Below, piece after piece: positions 9,402-18,022 of a stretch of 64,000 nucleotides of DNA. The notes under the pieces are model-generated. The model saw only the letters and a list, made by a program, of their open reading frames with translations, ran no database searches and was not told the DNA's origin. The stretch spans positions 186,001-250,000 of the forward strand of contig DASREM010000028.1 of the NCBI GenBank assembly GCA_035652095.1, given 5' to 3'. The stretch's first letter is position 1; each line of letters starts with the position of its first letter. Made by a program: the position numbers and the translations under genes. Source of the stretch: DASREM01 sp035652095 (lineage in GTDB: Bacteria; Acidobacteriota; Terriglobia; Terriglobales; Acidobacteriaceae).

Positions 9402-10139
9402 ATGAAGTTTAAGGCTGTCTTGCTAGCAACGGTCCTGGGCGCCTGCCTGGGAGTGATCCCGCAAACCAACTTCGCGCACGCGGAGTCAACCATCAGTTGC
9501 CCTTCTGGACAGTACGACATGCTGGACTGGATGACTCTCGACTCGGACTTGCGCGGATCCCAACACATGACCGGCACGGCCAACCCTCTCTACAGCACCA
9601 TGTACAGCGACAAGTTTTACTGGGTAAAGGGCGGAAACGGTTATCCCTGGGACATTCAACTGTACGACAACAATTTTATTTATCTGTGGATCACTGAATA
9701 CTCGTGGAACGATCCCAAGTCTTACAAGAAGTTTTCCAACAACTACAACATGCCGCTGACAAACCGCTGCGCCAAGGGCGGCTTCCCTGGTTCCACGATC
9801 ACCGTTCCGAACACCTCCTACGAAATTTACACGAGCTGCACGAATTCAAGCTCGCATACCTTGAAGCAGGCGGTGAACCAGGTTTGGGGACCATATAACC
9901 TGTCGTTGGGTGGAATATTGCCGAAGAACACGCCGACCCTGGTGGTGAGCTATCGCTATAACTGCGACAGTACTTACAGCAACTGCGGCGACAAAGAAGA
10001 GTATTACCTGCAACAGCGCTATGGCCTGGTGCAATGGATCCATTACACATTGGTGAATGGCAGCTACGATCAACAACAGAAAAGCGTGTTCAACACGATG
10101 AAATCTGGCACTGCCATTCCCGATTTCCAGTGCTTTTAG
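9402..10139 (+). CDS. Secreted protein of unknown function
   Basis: 245 aa. The ATG at 9402 follows GAGGAATCG and opens a classic Sec signal (MKFKAVLLATVLGAC, cleavage after AHA). The mature part is rich in Tyr, Trp, Asn and Cys: seven cysteines including CDSTYSNCGD and a Cys two residues from the end suggest disulfides and an extracytoplasmic location. The aromatic-rich body (YWVKGGNGYPWD, FIYLWITEYSW) could bind carbohydrate, but I recognise no family. It lies 207 bp upstream of the GH99-like gene on the same strand, so the two may share a substrate or condition. Confidence 0.75.
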   Translation: MKFKAVLLATVLGACLGVIPQTNFAHAESTISCPSGQYDMLDWMTLDSDLRGSQHMTGTANPLYSTMYSDKFYWVKGGNGYPWDIQLYDNNFIYLWITEYSWNDPKSYKKFSNNYNMPLTNRCAKGGFPGSTITVPNTSYEIYTSCTNSSSHTLKQAVNQVWGPYNLSLGGILPKNTPTLVVSYRYNCDSTYSNCGDKEEYYLQQRYGLVQWIHYTLVNGSYDQQQKSVFNTMKSGTAIPDFQCF

Positions 10140-10284
10140 TTTGATGTTTTGTTGGTGGTAGAACGGCCTGAAAAAGCGTTGCCTTCCAAGTCGCGTTGGG
10201 GCTCCGCATTGCAGCCGAAAAAGATCCCGGGTTCGTGAATAACGGACGCGCCCGTAGGCGCTCGTCTGAACGTTCGATGCGAGT

Positions 10285-10322
10285 GCAACAGAGCTGGATA
10301 GCGAAAGTCCCAGCTCTGTTGC
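10285..10322 (+). promoter_or_regulatory. Perfect 13-bp hairpin upstream of the GH99-like gene
   Basis: GCAACAGAGCTGG (10285-10297) pairs without mismatch with its complement at 10310-10322 across a 12-nt loop. It lies 15 bp before the AGGAGGAG ribosome site. There is no T-run, so it is not a standard terminator; a leader hairpin or mRNA stabiliser is possible. Confidence 0.55.
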
Positions 10323-10346
10323 TCCGCAAAGCGGTCAGGAGGAGAG

Positions 10347-12206
10347 ATGCGGAAGGGACTTATACTCGCCATGTTTATGGCGTTGGTTGTAAGTGGATGG
10401 GCTGCCAATCTCAAAATCGTTCCCACAACGACGCTGGCAGCAGAGACTTCGAATAACACCAGCGCAGCCAACAGCTTCAAGTCACAGAGTAACGGCAACT
10501 TGGGAGCAGGCAACGTCAGCAAAGTAGACCTACACAGCCTGCTCTATAGCGGCAACAACACCAAGATGATCGCTCACTTTATGCCTTGGTTTGGCGATCC
10601 GCGCCACATGGATGTGGGTTATAACTCCCATGATGTGGCGCAGATCCATGCCCAGATCACGGACATGATCAGCCGGGGCGTCGACGGTGTCATCATCGAC
10701 TGGTACGGTGATAAAGACTATACCGATCTGACTGCCAAACTGGTTATGGCCGAAGCCGAAGCCCATCCCGGCTTTACCTTCGCCATTATGGTGGACAAAG
10801 GCGCAATTTCACTCAGCCCGTGTCCGGGCTGTACGCCACAGCAGACCCTGATTTCTCAGGTCCAGTACGTCGAACAGACCTATGTTCCGTCTCCGGCTTA
10901 CATGCGGATCAACGGCCGCCCGGTGATTACGAATTTCGATATCGATCTTCACTATACGATCGACTGGAACGCGGTGGCAGCGGCTACCAGCACTAACCCG
11001 GACTTCATCTTCCAACATTCCAGCGGCTTTACTCATGCAATGAGTGGCGGAAGCTACTCCTGGGTCATTGTGAACGTCACTGACTTCGGAATGGCTTACC
11101 TCGATAAATTTTACAAAGGCGGATTAGCAGCCCCGAAAGAGTATGCGCTCGGAGCAGGCTATAAGGGCTTCAACGATAGCCTGGCTTCCTGGGGTACGAA
11201 CCGAATCATGGGCCAGCAGTGCGGCCAGACATGGCTTCAGACCTTTAGCAAGGCCAATAGCTACTACAATTCGGGAAATCAGCTTGATGCACTCCAGTTG
11301 GTCACCTGGAACGATTACGAAGAAGGCACCGAGATCGAGACTGGAATCGATAACTGCTTCTCGCTTTCCTCGAGTCTGAAGGGAGCAACCCTGCAGTGGA
11401 CTATCACGGGGAACGAAAACACCATTGATCACTACGAGGTTTACATCAGCAGCGATGGACAAAGCCTGATGCCGTTGAACTCGATGACGACCGGTTCGCG
11501 CTCGCTGGACCTCTCGTCCTACTCACTGGCAAATGGCACCTACACTCTATTCGTTCAGGCCGTCGGCAAACCGACGTTCATCAATCATATGTCTGGTAGC
11601 GTGAAGTATACGGTGCAGGCGAATACCGGAGGCGGGTCAGACGGAGGCACAGGGGGCGGATCGGGAACTGCTCCTCAGATTAGCCTGGGAGCAGCGCCGG
11701 CCTCTTTGACTATTGCGGTGGGCAAGTCGGGATCCACAAAATTAACGGTGACCTCGGTCTCTGGCGCGGTCCAAAGCGCGGTGGTGCTCACGTGCTCGAA
11801 CTTGCCGGTCGGCGCTGCCTGTTCATTCGCCCCTGCCAGTCTCATGCCAGGAAGCAAATCCGCTACTTCCACGCTGACTCTGTCCCTCTCCGCGGTGTTC
11901 GCAGGCTTGCACGACGAAGTCCCCGGGGTTCGGCACCAGGTGGGGCCCGGGCTCCTCTGGAGCGGGTTCGGGATCGCCGGAATCGCCATAACTGGAGCCG
12001 GCTTCCGGCGTCGGCGGTTGCTTCAGGGATTGTCCTTGCTTACGGTACTCGGGGCTGTCGGGCTGTTCACGGCCTGTGGCGGGGGTCCCTCGGCCAGTAA
12101 GTCGTTGGTCGCTGCCAACCCAACCGGGAACGTTTTCAGCTTCACCGTCAACGGCGATTCCGGGAATACCCATAGCTCCGTCACGCTTACTGTGACAGTC
12201 AACTGA
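10347..12206 (+). CDS. Secreted GH99/GH71-like protein with Fn3-like and split Ig-like domains
   Basis: 619 aa; ATG preceded by AGGAGGAG. After a signal peptide (residues 1-20) comes a region (~55-340) with HFMPWFGDPRHMDVGY, GVDGVIIDWYG and LVTWNDYEEGTEIE, resembling the barrel of GH99/GH71-like glycan hydrolases, where acidic residues after DW and in the WND segment are functional. A Fn3-like domain (~355-430), a Gly/Ser linker (~430-448) and an Ig-like domain (~450-619) follow. The Ig-like part is interrupted at ~540-585 by two hydrophobic stretches around a FRRRR cluster and a FTACGGG motif, after which the domain's final strands resume (VFSFTVNGDSG). Exact enzyme activity is not certain. 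The last 384 bp overlap the minus-strand open frame of the GT4 gene. Confidence 0.7.
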   Translation: MRKGLILAMFMALVVSGWAANLKIVPTTTLAAETSNNTSAANSFKSQSNGNLGAGNVSKVDLHSLLYSGNNTKMIAHFMPWFGDPRHMDVGYNSHDVAQIHAQITDMISRGVDGVIIDWYGDKDYTDLTAKLVMAEAEAHPGFTFAIMVDKGAISLSPCPGCTPQQTLISQVQYVEQTYVPSPAYMRINGRPVITNFDIDLHYTIDWNAVAAATSTNPDFIFQHSSGFTHAMSGGSYSWVIVNVTDFGMAYLDKFYKGGLAAPKEYALGAGYKGFNDSLASWGTNRIMGQQCGQTWLQTFSKANSYYNSGNQLDALQLVTWNDYEEGTEIETGIDNCFSLSSSLKGATLQWTITGNENTIDHYEVYISSDGQSLMPLNSMTTGSRSLDLSSYSLANGTYTLFVQAVGKPTFINHMSGSVKYTVQANTGGGSDGGTGGGSGTAPQISLGAAPASLTIAVGKSGSTKLTVTSVSGAVQSAVVLTCSNLPVGAACSFAPASLMPGSKSATSTLTLSLSAVFAGLHDEVPGVRHQVGPGLLWSGFGIAGIAITGAGFRRRRLLQGLSLLTVLGAVGLFTACGGGPSASKSLVAANPTGNVFSFTVNGDSGNTHSSVTLTVTVN

Positions 12207-13478
12207 CCCTCCGCGGTCGGGGGATGCCGACGTTCGCTTGAGCATCCTCCGTCCCGCCATTCGCACCAGCAGCGGGCGGAAGGGAACCCAGCGCGGCATT
12301 TTCCTCAACCGTGACACCGAAGTCAATCGTTCCAGGCACTGCTGCAAGTCGAATGTTCGCAGGTATTGCCGGATAATTTCGGGCATGCTCATGCGCAGGG
12401 CGGCGGAAAAATTCTGAATCGCCATTTCGGCCTGGCGATCGGGATCGGCCAGGAGCGCCGCTAGCGCCTTGGCCAGACTGTCGCTGCTTCCGTGCTCCAC
12501 CAGATCCATGGCAAGCCCTTCATCCTCGACCAGCTGGCGAAAGTCCGCGATGTCGGAAGCCAGGATTGGCACGCCATAGGCGCACGCCAGATGGGCTACG
12601 CCGCTAGAACCAGCCGAAGACGAATACGGCATCACCGCGACTGTCGTGCTCTGAAACAACGAGGGGATGTCTTCCTCGGCAACGTATCCGAGAAACTCGA
12701 ACTGCGCATGGCCGCTCCACTTCCTGGCAATCGAGTCCACATAACCACGCGCCTTCGGATGATCCGTCCCGGCAATCACTAGCTTGGCTTGTGGAAATTG
12801 TGGTGCGATCTTGGTGAAAGCCTCGATGATGGGCTCCAGCCTCTTATACGTACCCCACTTTCCGAACGCCAAAATGCGGTGGTAGGGATTTCCCCGCTGC
12901 GAGAAATCGGGGTATTCCGGGCGCCCCGACAGGATTCCATGCCGCCTCACATGGACTGATCCGCGACGATATTTTTCGCGGATCAGGCTGCGATAAGCGG
13001 GAAGCAGGACCGAGATAGAGTTCGAGAAGAGCAGAAGCTGGGTGGCCACGAAGCCAGCAGCGCGATAGGCAGCTCTGAAACGTATGCCGGCGTCCTTCAG
13101 GTCCACGGTCTCCATCAATTGATGGAGCGTGACGTGGGTATAGAAGCCGGACATGCGAGCGATCGCCGGAATTGCAATTCCGATAAATGCCGGCAGAGGT
13201 TTTCCGCCGAAGCTGGCGAATCCGAGATTGAACCAGACCACGTCCGGCTTGCGGCGGCGGATCTCGCGAATCAGTCGCCAGGGGTTGGAGAGACCGTTAA
13301 ATGCCCAGCAGCGCACCACCTCGTAGCCGTCGAGTTCCGGCTGTGGGGGATAGAAGTCGTCCCCAAGAATAGTGAGCTCGAGTCCTTCCGTGTCCTTCAG
13401 CTCGCGCGCGATGTGAAATCCGTATTCATTAAGCGCTTCGCGGCTGGGCGGGAAAGCGGTTACCAGGCAAATCTTCAT
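11823..13478 (-). CDS. GT4-family glycosyltransferase (3' part doubtful)
   Basis: The frame codes for 551 aa. Residues 1-~420 are a two-domain GT-B glycosyltransferase: N-terminal KICLVTAFPPS, a nucleotide-sugar part with FGKWGTYKRLEPIIEAF, GYVAEEDIPSLF and ACAYGVPILASD. It transfers a sugar from an activated donor to a growing glycan, probably at the cytoplasmic face. Residues ~425-551 are low-complexity and exactly overlap, antisense, the last 384 bp of the GH99-like gene. I think the natural end is near 12206 and the frame stays open only because it mirrors coding sequence. The start ATG overlaps the stop of the upstream GT2 gene by one base (TAATG), indicating coupling. Confidence 0.75.
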   Translation of the reverse strand: MKICLVTAFPPSREALNEYGFHIARELKDTEGLELTILGDDFYPPQPELDGYEVVRCWAFNGLSNPWRLIREIRRRKPDVVWFNLGFASFGGKPLPAFIGIAIPAIARMSGFYTHVTLHQLMETVDLKDAGIRFRAAYRAAGFVATQLLLFSNSISVLLPAYRSLIREKYRRGSVHVRRHGILSGRPEYPDFSQRGNPYHRILAFGKWGTYKRLEPIIEAFTKIAPQFPQAKLVIAGTDHPKARGYVDSIARKWSGHAQFEFLGYVAEEDIPSLFQSTTVAVMPYSSSAGSSGVAHLACAYGVPILASDIADFRQLVEDEGLAMDLVEHGSSDSLAKALAALLADPDRQAEMAIQNFSAALRMSMPEIIRQYLRTFDLQQCLERLTSVSRLRKMPRWVPFRPLLVRMAGRRMLKRTSASPDRGGSVDCHSKRDGAMGIPGIAVDGEAENVPGWVGSDQRLTGRGTPATGREQPDSPEYRKQGQSLKQPPTPEAGSSYGDSGDPEPAPEEPGPHLVPNPGDFVVQACEHRGEGQSQRGSSGFASWHETGRGE

Positions 13479-14212
13479 TATTGCTGTCCAGCCCTGAACA
13501 GTGCGTAGCGAGAAAGCTTCCCGAGCAACGAGAAATATTGAATTGCGACTTTCAGACTAGCCTTGCTCTCTCCAGCATGCCGGGTGGCAAAACGGAAGGG
13601 AACTTCTTCGGCGCGACGAATTCGTCCGCGCACCAGGATCTCCAGCAGAATTTTAAAGCCCTGCGGTTGCAGGTTGATTCCTTCGATTGCTTCCCGGCGA
13701 ACGATGAAAAACCCTGACATGGGATCCTTGATCCTTAGCCCCGGACGTTGCAGCGGCAGCGTCGCGATGGTGCTGGCGCGGGAGATGAGGTGGCGAATTG
13801 CGTTCCAATTTCCGACAGTTCCGTTCCCGGCATAGCGGCTGGCGATCACGATGTCGTTGCCGCGGCCAAAGGCGTAGAGCAATTCTGGCAAGAGTTCCGG
13901 GGGATGCTGGAGGTCGGCATCCATTACTCCGAGCAAGTCCGCATCCGTGTGGTTCCACCCGTGAGTGACAGCTCCGGCCAGTCCGCGCTGACCGACTCGA
14001 ATCAGTAATTTGATTCGCGAGTCATGCTCGGCATAGCGGCGCACCAACTCCGCGGTGCCATCCTGGCTGTCGTCGTCAACGATGATCAGTTCGTAATTGA
14101 TGTCAGTATGAGAGAGTGCGTCTTGGACCCGATCCATCAGTACGCGAATGTTTCCCACTTCGTTCAGGGTCGGAATGACAAGTGCGAATTTGACGGGATT
14201 GGCTGGCTTCAT
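13478..14212 (-). CDS. GT2-family glycosyltransferase, polyprenol-phosphate mannosyltransferase type
   Basis: 244 aa. The GT-A fold is clear: FALVIPTLNEVGNI at the N-terminus, VDDDSQDGT near residue 45 (nucleotide binding) and MDADLQHPP near residue 95 (metal-binding DxD). This matches dolichol/polyprenol-phosphate mannose synthases (Dpm1-like), which load a sugar on a lipid carrier. There is no C-terminal membrane domain, so it is the short soluble form. Its stop overlaps the GT4 start by one base. Sugar and lipid specificity are inferred from the family. Confidence 0.85.
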   Translation of the reverse strand: MKPANPVKFALVIPTLNEVGNIRVLMDRVQDALSHTDINYELIIVDDDSQDGTAELVRRYAEHDSRIKLLIRVGQRGLAGAVTHGWNHTDADLLGVMDADLQHPPELLPELLYAFGRGNDIVIASRYAGNGTVGNWNAIRHLISRASTIATLPLQRPGLRIKDPMSGFFIVRREAIEGINLQPQGFKILLEILVRGRIRRAEEVPFRFATRHAGESKASLKVAIQYFSLLGKLSRYALFRAGQQ

Positions 14213-14367
14213 GGCAATAATGGTCCCCGGAACTTGCGTGCTCTTGGATGAGGAAGAGGCCGGAGGTGTTGGTTCCTAAGCTGTTGGAAAAGAAAAGGCC
14301 TGAGCGCGCTGTGTACGGGCAATTCTCGAAGGTTCAACTTACGTTCTCGGTAGAACGGACCGCAGGG

Positions 14368-15075
14368 TTACGCTGTCGCCTCTACCGGCGCCACGGGGGA
14401 CGGGGTGACGGTCTGAACCCGCCGCACGATTGCACGATGCACATCTTCCTGTGACATCGGGGGAATCAGCGCAAGTCCGCCCAAATTGGCGAGTGCGTGA
14501 TAGGACTTGCGATACCGGTACAAGAAATCCAGCGGATATTCTGGCTTGCGTTCACGCGCCGCTTCCGGCTCGGCATCGAGCACGTAGGCAATATCGGGTT
14601 TCGGAGTGAACCTGAGGACTAGCCGCGCATAAGCTCTTGCCCAGGCCGATTCCAAGGGCAAGGTTGCCAACTGGTCATAGATGTAGCGGTCGAAAATAAT
14701 GAACTGTACGTTGTCGCGCTGTGCGCGTTCTACAATTTTCCGTAGTTTCCAGGCGTCAAAGAGGAATAATGCGCTCCGCCCCAGAAGCAAATACCACGCC
14801 CGGTTGTTCTTGTCGTTGCGATTGGCTGGCCGTTCCGGAGTGCCAACCTGGCCGTCGCTCTTCAGAAACTTGTGGCTGAATCCGGCCCTCCATCGGGGAA
14901 ACGCTACCACGTGATCCCAGAACGCGAGCTGAAGCAGGGAATGGCCGGCCGCAGAAAGCTGCTCGCAAAGCATTTGAATTTGAGTGCTCTTACCGGCGCC
15001 ATCCATCCCGGAGAAAGAAATCAGGACGGCAGACCGGGGTAACGAGGAAAAATCAGCACCTGCATCATCGGACAT
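14368..15075 (-). CDS. Thymidylate-kinase-like P-loop protein
   Basis: 235 aa. Near residue 23 is a P-loop (FSGMDGAGKSTQIQ) as in dTMP kinases, and later FDRYIYDQL, the DR-type motif that binds the nucleotide monophosphate. It is longer than a typical Tmk (~210 aa) and lies among glycosyltransferase genes rather than nucleotide genes. Related copies occur in polysaccharide clusters, where the substrate may not be dTMP. I therefore do not name it tmk. An ATP-binding kinase is well supported; the acceptor is unknown. Confidence 0.75.
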   Translation of the reverse strand: MSDDAGADFSSLPRSAVLISFSGMDGAGKSTQIQMLCEQLSAAGHSLLQLAFWDHVVAFPRWRAGFSHKFLKSDGQVGTPERPANRNDKNNRAWYLLLGRSALFLFDAWKLRKIVERAQRDNVQFIIFDRYIYDQLATLPLESAWARAYARLVLRFTPKPDIAYVLDAEPEAARERKPEYPLDFLYRYRKSYHALANLGGLALIPPMSQEDVHRAIVRRVQTVTPSPVAPVEATA

Positions 15076-15096
15076 TTCGAGTCATACTCCGTAAAT

Positions 15097-15639
15097 CTAC
15101 TTCGCCCCTGGTGGCTTGGGCCCGCTCGCTCGCGACAAACCGTAAACCGTTCCCAGTGCGATTCCAGCGCCGGCGATGATCCCCATCTTGATCAGGAAGG
15201 AGCGTGCCTGATGCTGTTTGGCGGGAGCAATTGCGGCGCCTGCCGGCCGGGAAGCCGCGTTTCCGCTGATCCGCCCGCTCTGGGCGGCCGCTGTTCCTGT
15301 CGGTTCAGTGGGCGCAACCTGCGCTGGCGCCTGCGCGCTGGGCCCTTGCTGTTCGGTGGGATTGTTCTTGACCGAGCTGGGGCTCTCCGGAAGACGTTGG
15401 TTGTTCATTAAATCCTGCGTCGCTTTGTTCTCTTGCTCTTCGCGCGTCGGCGACGCCTGCGAATCGGGCGTGGTAGTGCTCGGAGTCGTCTGCTCCGTCT
15501 CTGGCGCTGGTTGTGCGTTGGTTGGCGGTTGCTGCTGCGGATCGGCGGCCGGTTGCTGCGCAAAGGCGGCCATCGGTTCCATCCCGCTCAAGATCAAGGC
15601 AAGACAGCATGCCAGCACACGATTCGTGAACTGGTTCAT
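15097..15639 (-). CDS. Exported Pro/Gln-rich protein with C-terminal membrane anchor
   Basis: 180 aa from the ATG at 15639, which has AAGGAGAG upstream; upstream open frame is discarded. A signal peptide (VLACCLALILSG...AFAQQ) is followed by ~100 residues of low-complexity Pro, Gln, Thr and Ala, then one hydrophobic helix near the C-terminus (MGIIAGAGIALGTVYGL). It should be tethered to the inner membrane with a disordered periplasmic part. No family recognised. It sits between the STAS gene and the kinase-like gene on the same strand. Confidence 0.7.
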   Translation of the reverse strand: MNQFTNRVLACCLALILSGMEPMAAFAQQPAADPQQQPPTNAQPAPETEQTTPSTTTPDSQASPTREEQENKATQDLMNNQRLPESPSSVKNNPTEQQGPSAQAPAQVAPTEPTGTAAAQSGRISGNAASRPAGAAIAPAKQHQARSFLIKMGIIAGAGIALGTVYGLSRASGPKPPGAK

Positions 15640-15676
15640 AATCTCTCCTTTATACGACCCAATTCGGCCGTGCCTC

Positions 15677-16057
15677 TCAGGCGGCAACCGGCTGGGGACG
15701 AATCTGAGCAGGGGCGTGAGCCGCTGGGACCTTCTCCTCGATCTGATTGCAGTTCCAAACCGCATCCGCGGCGGTCGGGAACATCTCAAATACCTGGTCC
15801 ATTCCGGTCAGTTCCAATACCGTAGCTGCCTCCGGAGAGATTCCTCCCAAACGCATGGCGCCGTCGCGGCGGGCCACTTCCACCATGCAGCCGAGCAACA
15901 CATCCAGCGCGGCTGAATCCATGGAGCGTACAGCGGACAAATCCACTACCACGCAGGGCTCCTCAATTGGAAGCTCCTTCAGTTCACGCAGCAGATTGCG
16001 CGCTTCTTTTGCGTCAACGCGGTGAGGCAATTTCATGACTACCGTTCTCGAATCCAT
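15677..16057 (-). CDS. STAS-domain protein (anti-anti-sigma type)
   Basis: 126 aa. The core VVDLSAVRSMDSAALDVLLG (~40-59) matches STAS domains of SpoIIAA/RsbV type, where the Ser after Asp is the usual phosphorylation site. Such proteins release a sigma factor or relay signals by partner switching. No RsbW-like kinase is in view. The ATG follows GTGGAGTAAGA inside the end of the upstream gene, so translation is probably coupled. With an ECF sigma gene two genes upstream it may be regulatory, but STAS domains also occur in transport and glycan clusters. Confidence 0.8.
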   Translation of the reverse strand: MDSRTVVMKLPHRVDAKEARNLLRELKELPIEEPCVVVDLSAVRSMDSAALDVLLGCMVEVARRDGAMRLGGISPEAATVLELTGMDQVFEMFPTAADAVWNCNQIEEKVPAAHAPAQIRPQPVAA

Positions 16058-16059
16058 TC

Positions 16060-17202
16060 TTACTCCACCTCCCCCAGGATTACTGGCGACTGCTCCTCAG
16101 CCCGGGTGCGCGGGACCTCTTGGCAGTCGCCTATTCTTTTCGTACTACGATTCGTCAGTAAAGATGCTAGCCGCGAGGACCGGGTTGACAATGCCGTCGC
16201 AGATAACTGGCGCGCCTTGCCGCCCAGATAAGTCCTTGCGCTCTTCATGAGCCGATGTGTAGCGAACCGGGCGCCAATCAGGCGCCGATCATGGATCTCT
16301 ACCTCGACATTTCGCTGCAAGTGAAATAGATGTGATCCCGACACAATTGCGTTTCTCAGGTTCAGTGCCATTCCGACATAGGTACCGGGAAAAATCGAGC
16401 AGCTATCTACGCTTGTGCCGCAGTCCACTTCGCATTGTTGTTCAATGGCGCTGTTGCCGCTGATGGTGCAGGCATTTCGCACCCGCACGCCGGCGCCGAT
16501 ATAGCATGGGCCAACCACGCAAGTGGAACCGTCCACCCGCGCTCCTTCCCCGAGCCAGAAGCCAGGTTCGACTTCGCACCCGACCGGCCGAATGGCGCAA
16601 GCGCCAGTCAGACTATCGGCCACGAGTTGCCGATACTGCTCGGGCCTTGTCAAGGCATTGCTGTAGCCCCGAAACTCGTATCGCTGACGCGCGCTGATCA
16701 ACTGGCTCAATCGCGAGCGGAGGGAATCAACGGGACTGGTGAGTGCCCTGGCATCTACGGCCACGATGTCGACAGGACACCGATCGCTGCAAGCCTGGGT
16801 CAGGGAATTGCCGCTTTCACGGTGATAACGAACGAAGTTAACGAAATCGAGTTCAACGTAGTGTCCGAGACGCACCAACAGCAAGGTTTCAATTCCCTGA
16901 TGAAGGTAGTTGGAAACAATGGTTTCCCACGTGGCCCAGAAACAGCCCTGGGGCCTCGAAATCGACTCTACGTTGGAACCGGCTTGAGTAACGCCGCCTT
17001 CCGAAATCACCGAAACCTGTCTCGCGCCGGATTGGCAGAGGTTCTCAACCACTCGGTCCAGAATCGACTTGCCCAGCACCGGCCAGTATGCAATCGGAGT
17101 CTCGGACAATTTGTGGCGGATAAGGTCGCCGGCTTGATGGACCGGTCGCCCGGTCCCATCATGATTCGCGCCAGCAACAGTGATGATTGCGCCGATGTAC
17201 AC
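16060..17202 (-). CDS. Sugar nucleotidyltransferase-like protein with beta-helix repeats (degenerate)
   Basis: 380 aa; GTG start at 17202 with AGAAGGGGAG upstream. The N-terminal ~180 residues resemble an NDP-sugar pyrophosphorylase, but the usual G-G-x-G-T-R-L and P-K signature is not visible (VAGANHDGTGRPV instead), so catalysis is doubtful. Residues ~190-300 are hexapeptide repeats of a left-handed beta-helix (AIRPVGCEVEPGFWLGEGA, VVGPCYIGAGVRVRNA). It may be an inactive or regulatory homologue, or may use another nucleotide-binding mode. It ends 3 bp before the STAS gene and begins a run of glycan genes. Confidence 0.65.
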   Translation of the reverse strand: MYIGAIITVAGANHDGTGRPVHQAGDLIRHKLSETPIAYWPVLGKSILDRVVENLCQSGARQVSVISEGGVTQAGSNVESISRPQGCFWATWETIVSNYLHQGIETLLLVRLGHYVELDFVNFVRYHRESGNSLTQACSDRCPVDIVAVDARALTSPVDSLRSRLSQLISARQRYEFRGYSNALTRPEQYRQLVADSLTGACAIRPVGCEVEPGFWLGEGARVDGSTCVVGPCYIGAGVRVRNACTISGNSAIEQQCEVDCGTSVDSCSIFPGTYVGMALNLRNAIVSGSHLFHLQRNVEVEIHDRRLIGARFATHRLMKSARTYLGGKARQLSATALSTRSSRLASLLTNRSTKRIGDCQEVPRTRAEEQSPVILGEVE

Positions 17203-17260
17203 GGTCTCCCCTTCTTAAAACGAGTGGCTGAATGCTGAGGCCTGAAGTTCCGGCTGGGTT

Positions 17261-18022
17261 TTAAAGCCGGCTCTCCGCTAGCGAACCGTCGCTACCCATA
17301 CCGGGCACCAGTTCGGCTGGAACCTCATCGTTGCTATTGAGCCACTCTTCGGGAATTGCGGCATGTCGGCTGCCGTTCCGGCGAGAACGAGATGCCACAA
17401 CCTGGGAGATAGCCGCTTCCAGTTGCGCGTCGTCCTGAGCTTCCTGGCGTGGATAACCGAGTAGTTCGCGAATGCGAAGCTTCGCCTTGTGAAGTTGCGA
17501 CTTCGAATTGCCCACCGAACAGTCGAGCAGTTGCGCGATCTCCTGGTGCTCGTAGCCTTCGACTTCGTGTAGCAAGAAGATCGTGCGATAACCCGCCGGG
17601 AGCTCCTTGATCGCTCTCGTCAACGCAATTCGATCCACCGACCCGCTCAAGCGCTGGTCCCTGCTTCCATATTCGCGCCGCACCATGCGAGCGTCCTGGT
17701 TGTAGGTCTCATCCAGTGACACTTGCCGTAAGGCTTTCTTGCGGAAGTGCATCAGTACGGTGTTGACCGCAATACGGTAAAGCCATGTGGAAAGCGCCGA
17801 GTCGCCGCGGAACGTCGCCAATTTGCGGAATACTTGTAGGAAAGCGTCTTGGGTCAGATCCTCTGCTTCTGCCGTGTTATTGGTCATGCGCAGGCAGACC
17901 GAGTAGATGCGGGGCTTATGGTTGTAAAACAGAGTCGCGAAGGCATCAGGATCGCCTTGCTGGGCGCGCCGGACCAGGTCCAGGTCTGAATCAAAGCGTA
18001 CGGTGGTCGTCGGTTCAGTCAC
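17261..18022 (-). CDS. ECF-type RNA polymerase sigma factor
   Basis: 253 aa. I choose the GTG at 18022 because AAGGAG lies 6 bp upstream; the ATG at 18082 and the frame start at 18184 have no ribosome site. Region 2 is clear (DAFATLFYNHKPRIYSVC, AEDLTQDAFLQVFRK, STWLYRIAVN) and region 4 has the HTH (HQEIAQLLDCSVGNSKSQLH). ECF sigma factors direct RNA polymerase to stress or envelope promoters. No anti-sigma factor gene is adjacent, which is unusual, though a STAS gene is close. The ~45-residue C-terminal tail is longer than usual. Confidence 0.9.
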   Translation of the reverse strand: MTEPTTTVRFDSDLDLVRRAQQGDPDAFATLFYNHKPRIYSVCLRMTNNTAEAEDLTQDAFLQVFRKLATFRGDSALSTWLYRIAVNTVLMHFRKKALRQVSLDETYNQDARMVRREYGSRDQRLSGSVDRIALTRAIKELPAGYRTIFLLHEVEGYEHQEIAQLLDCSVGNSKSQLHKAKLRIRELLGYPRQEAQDDAQLEAAISQVVASRSRRNGSRHAAIPEEWLNSNDEVPAELVPGMGSDGSLAESRL

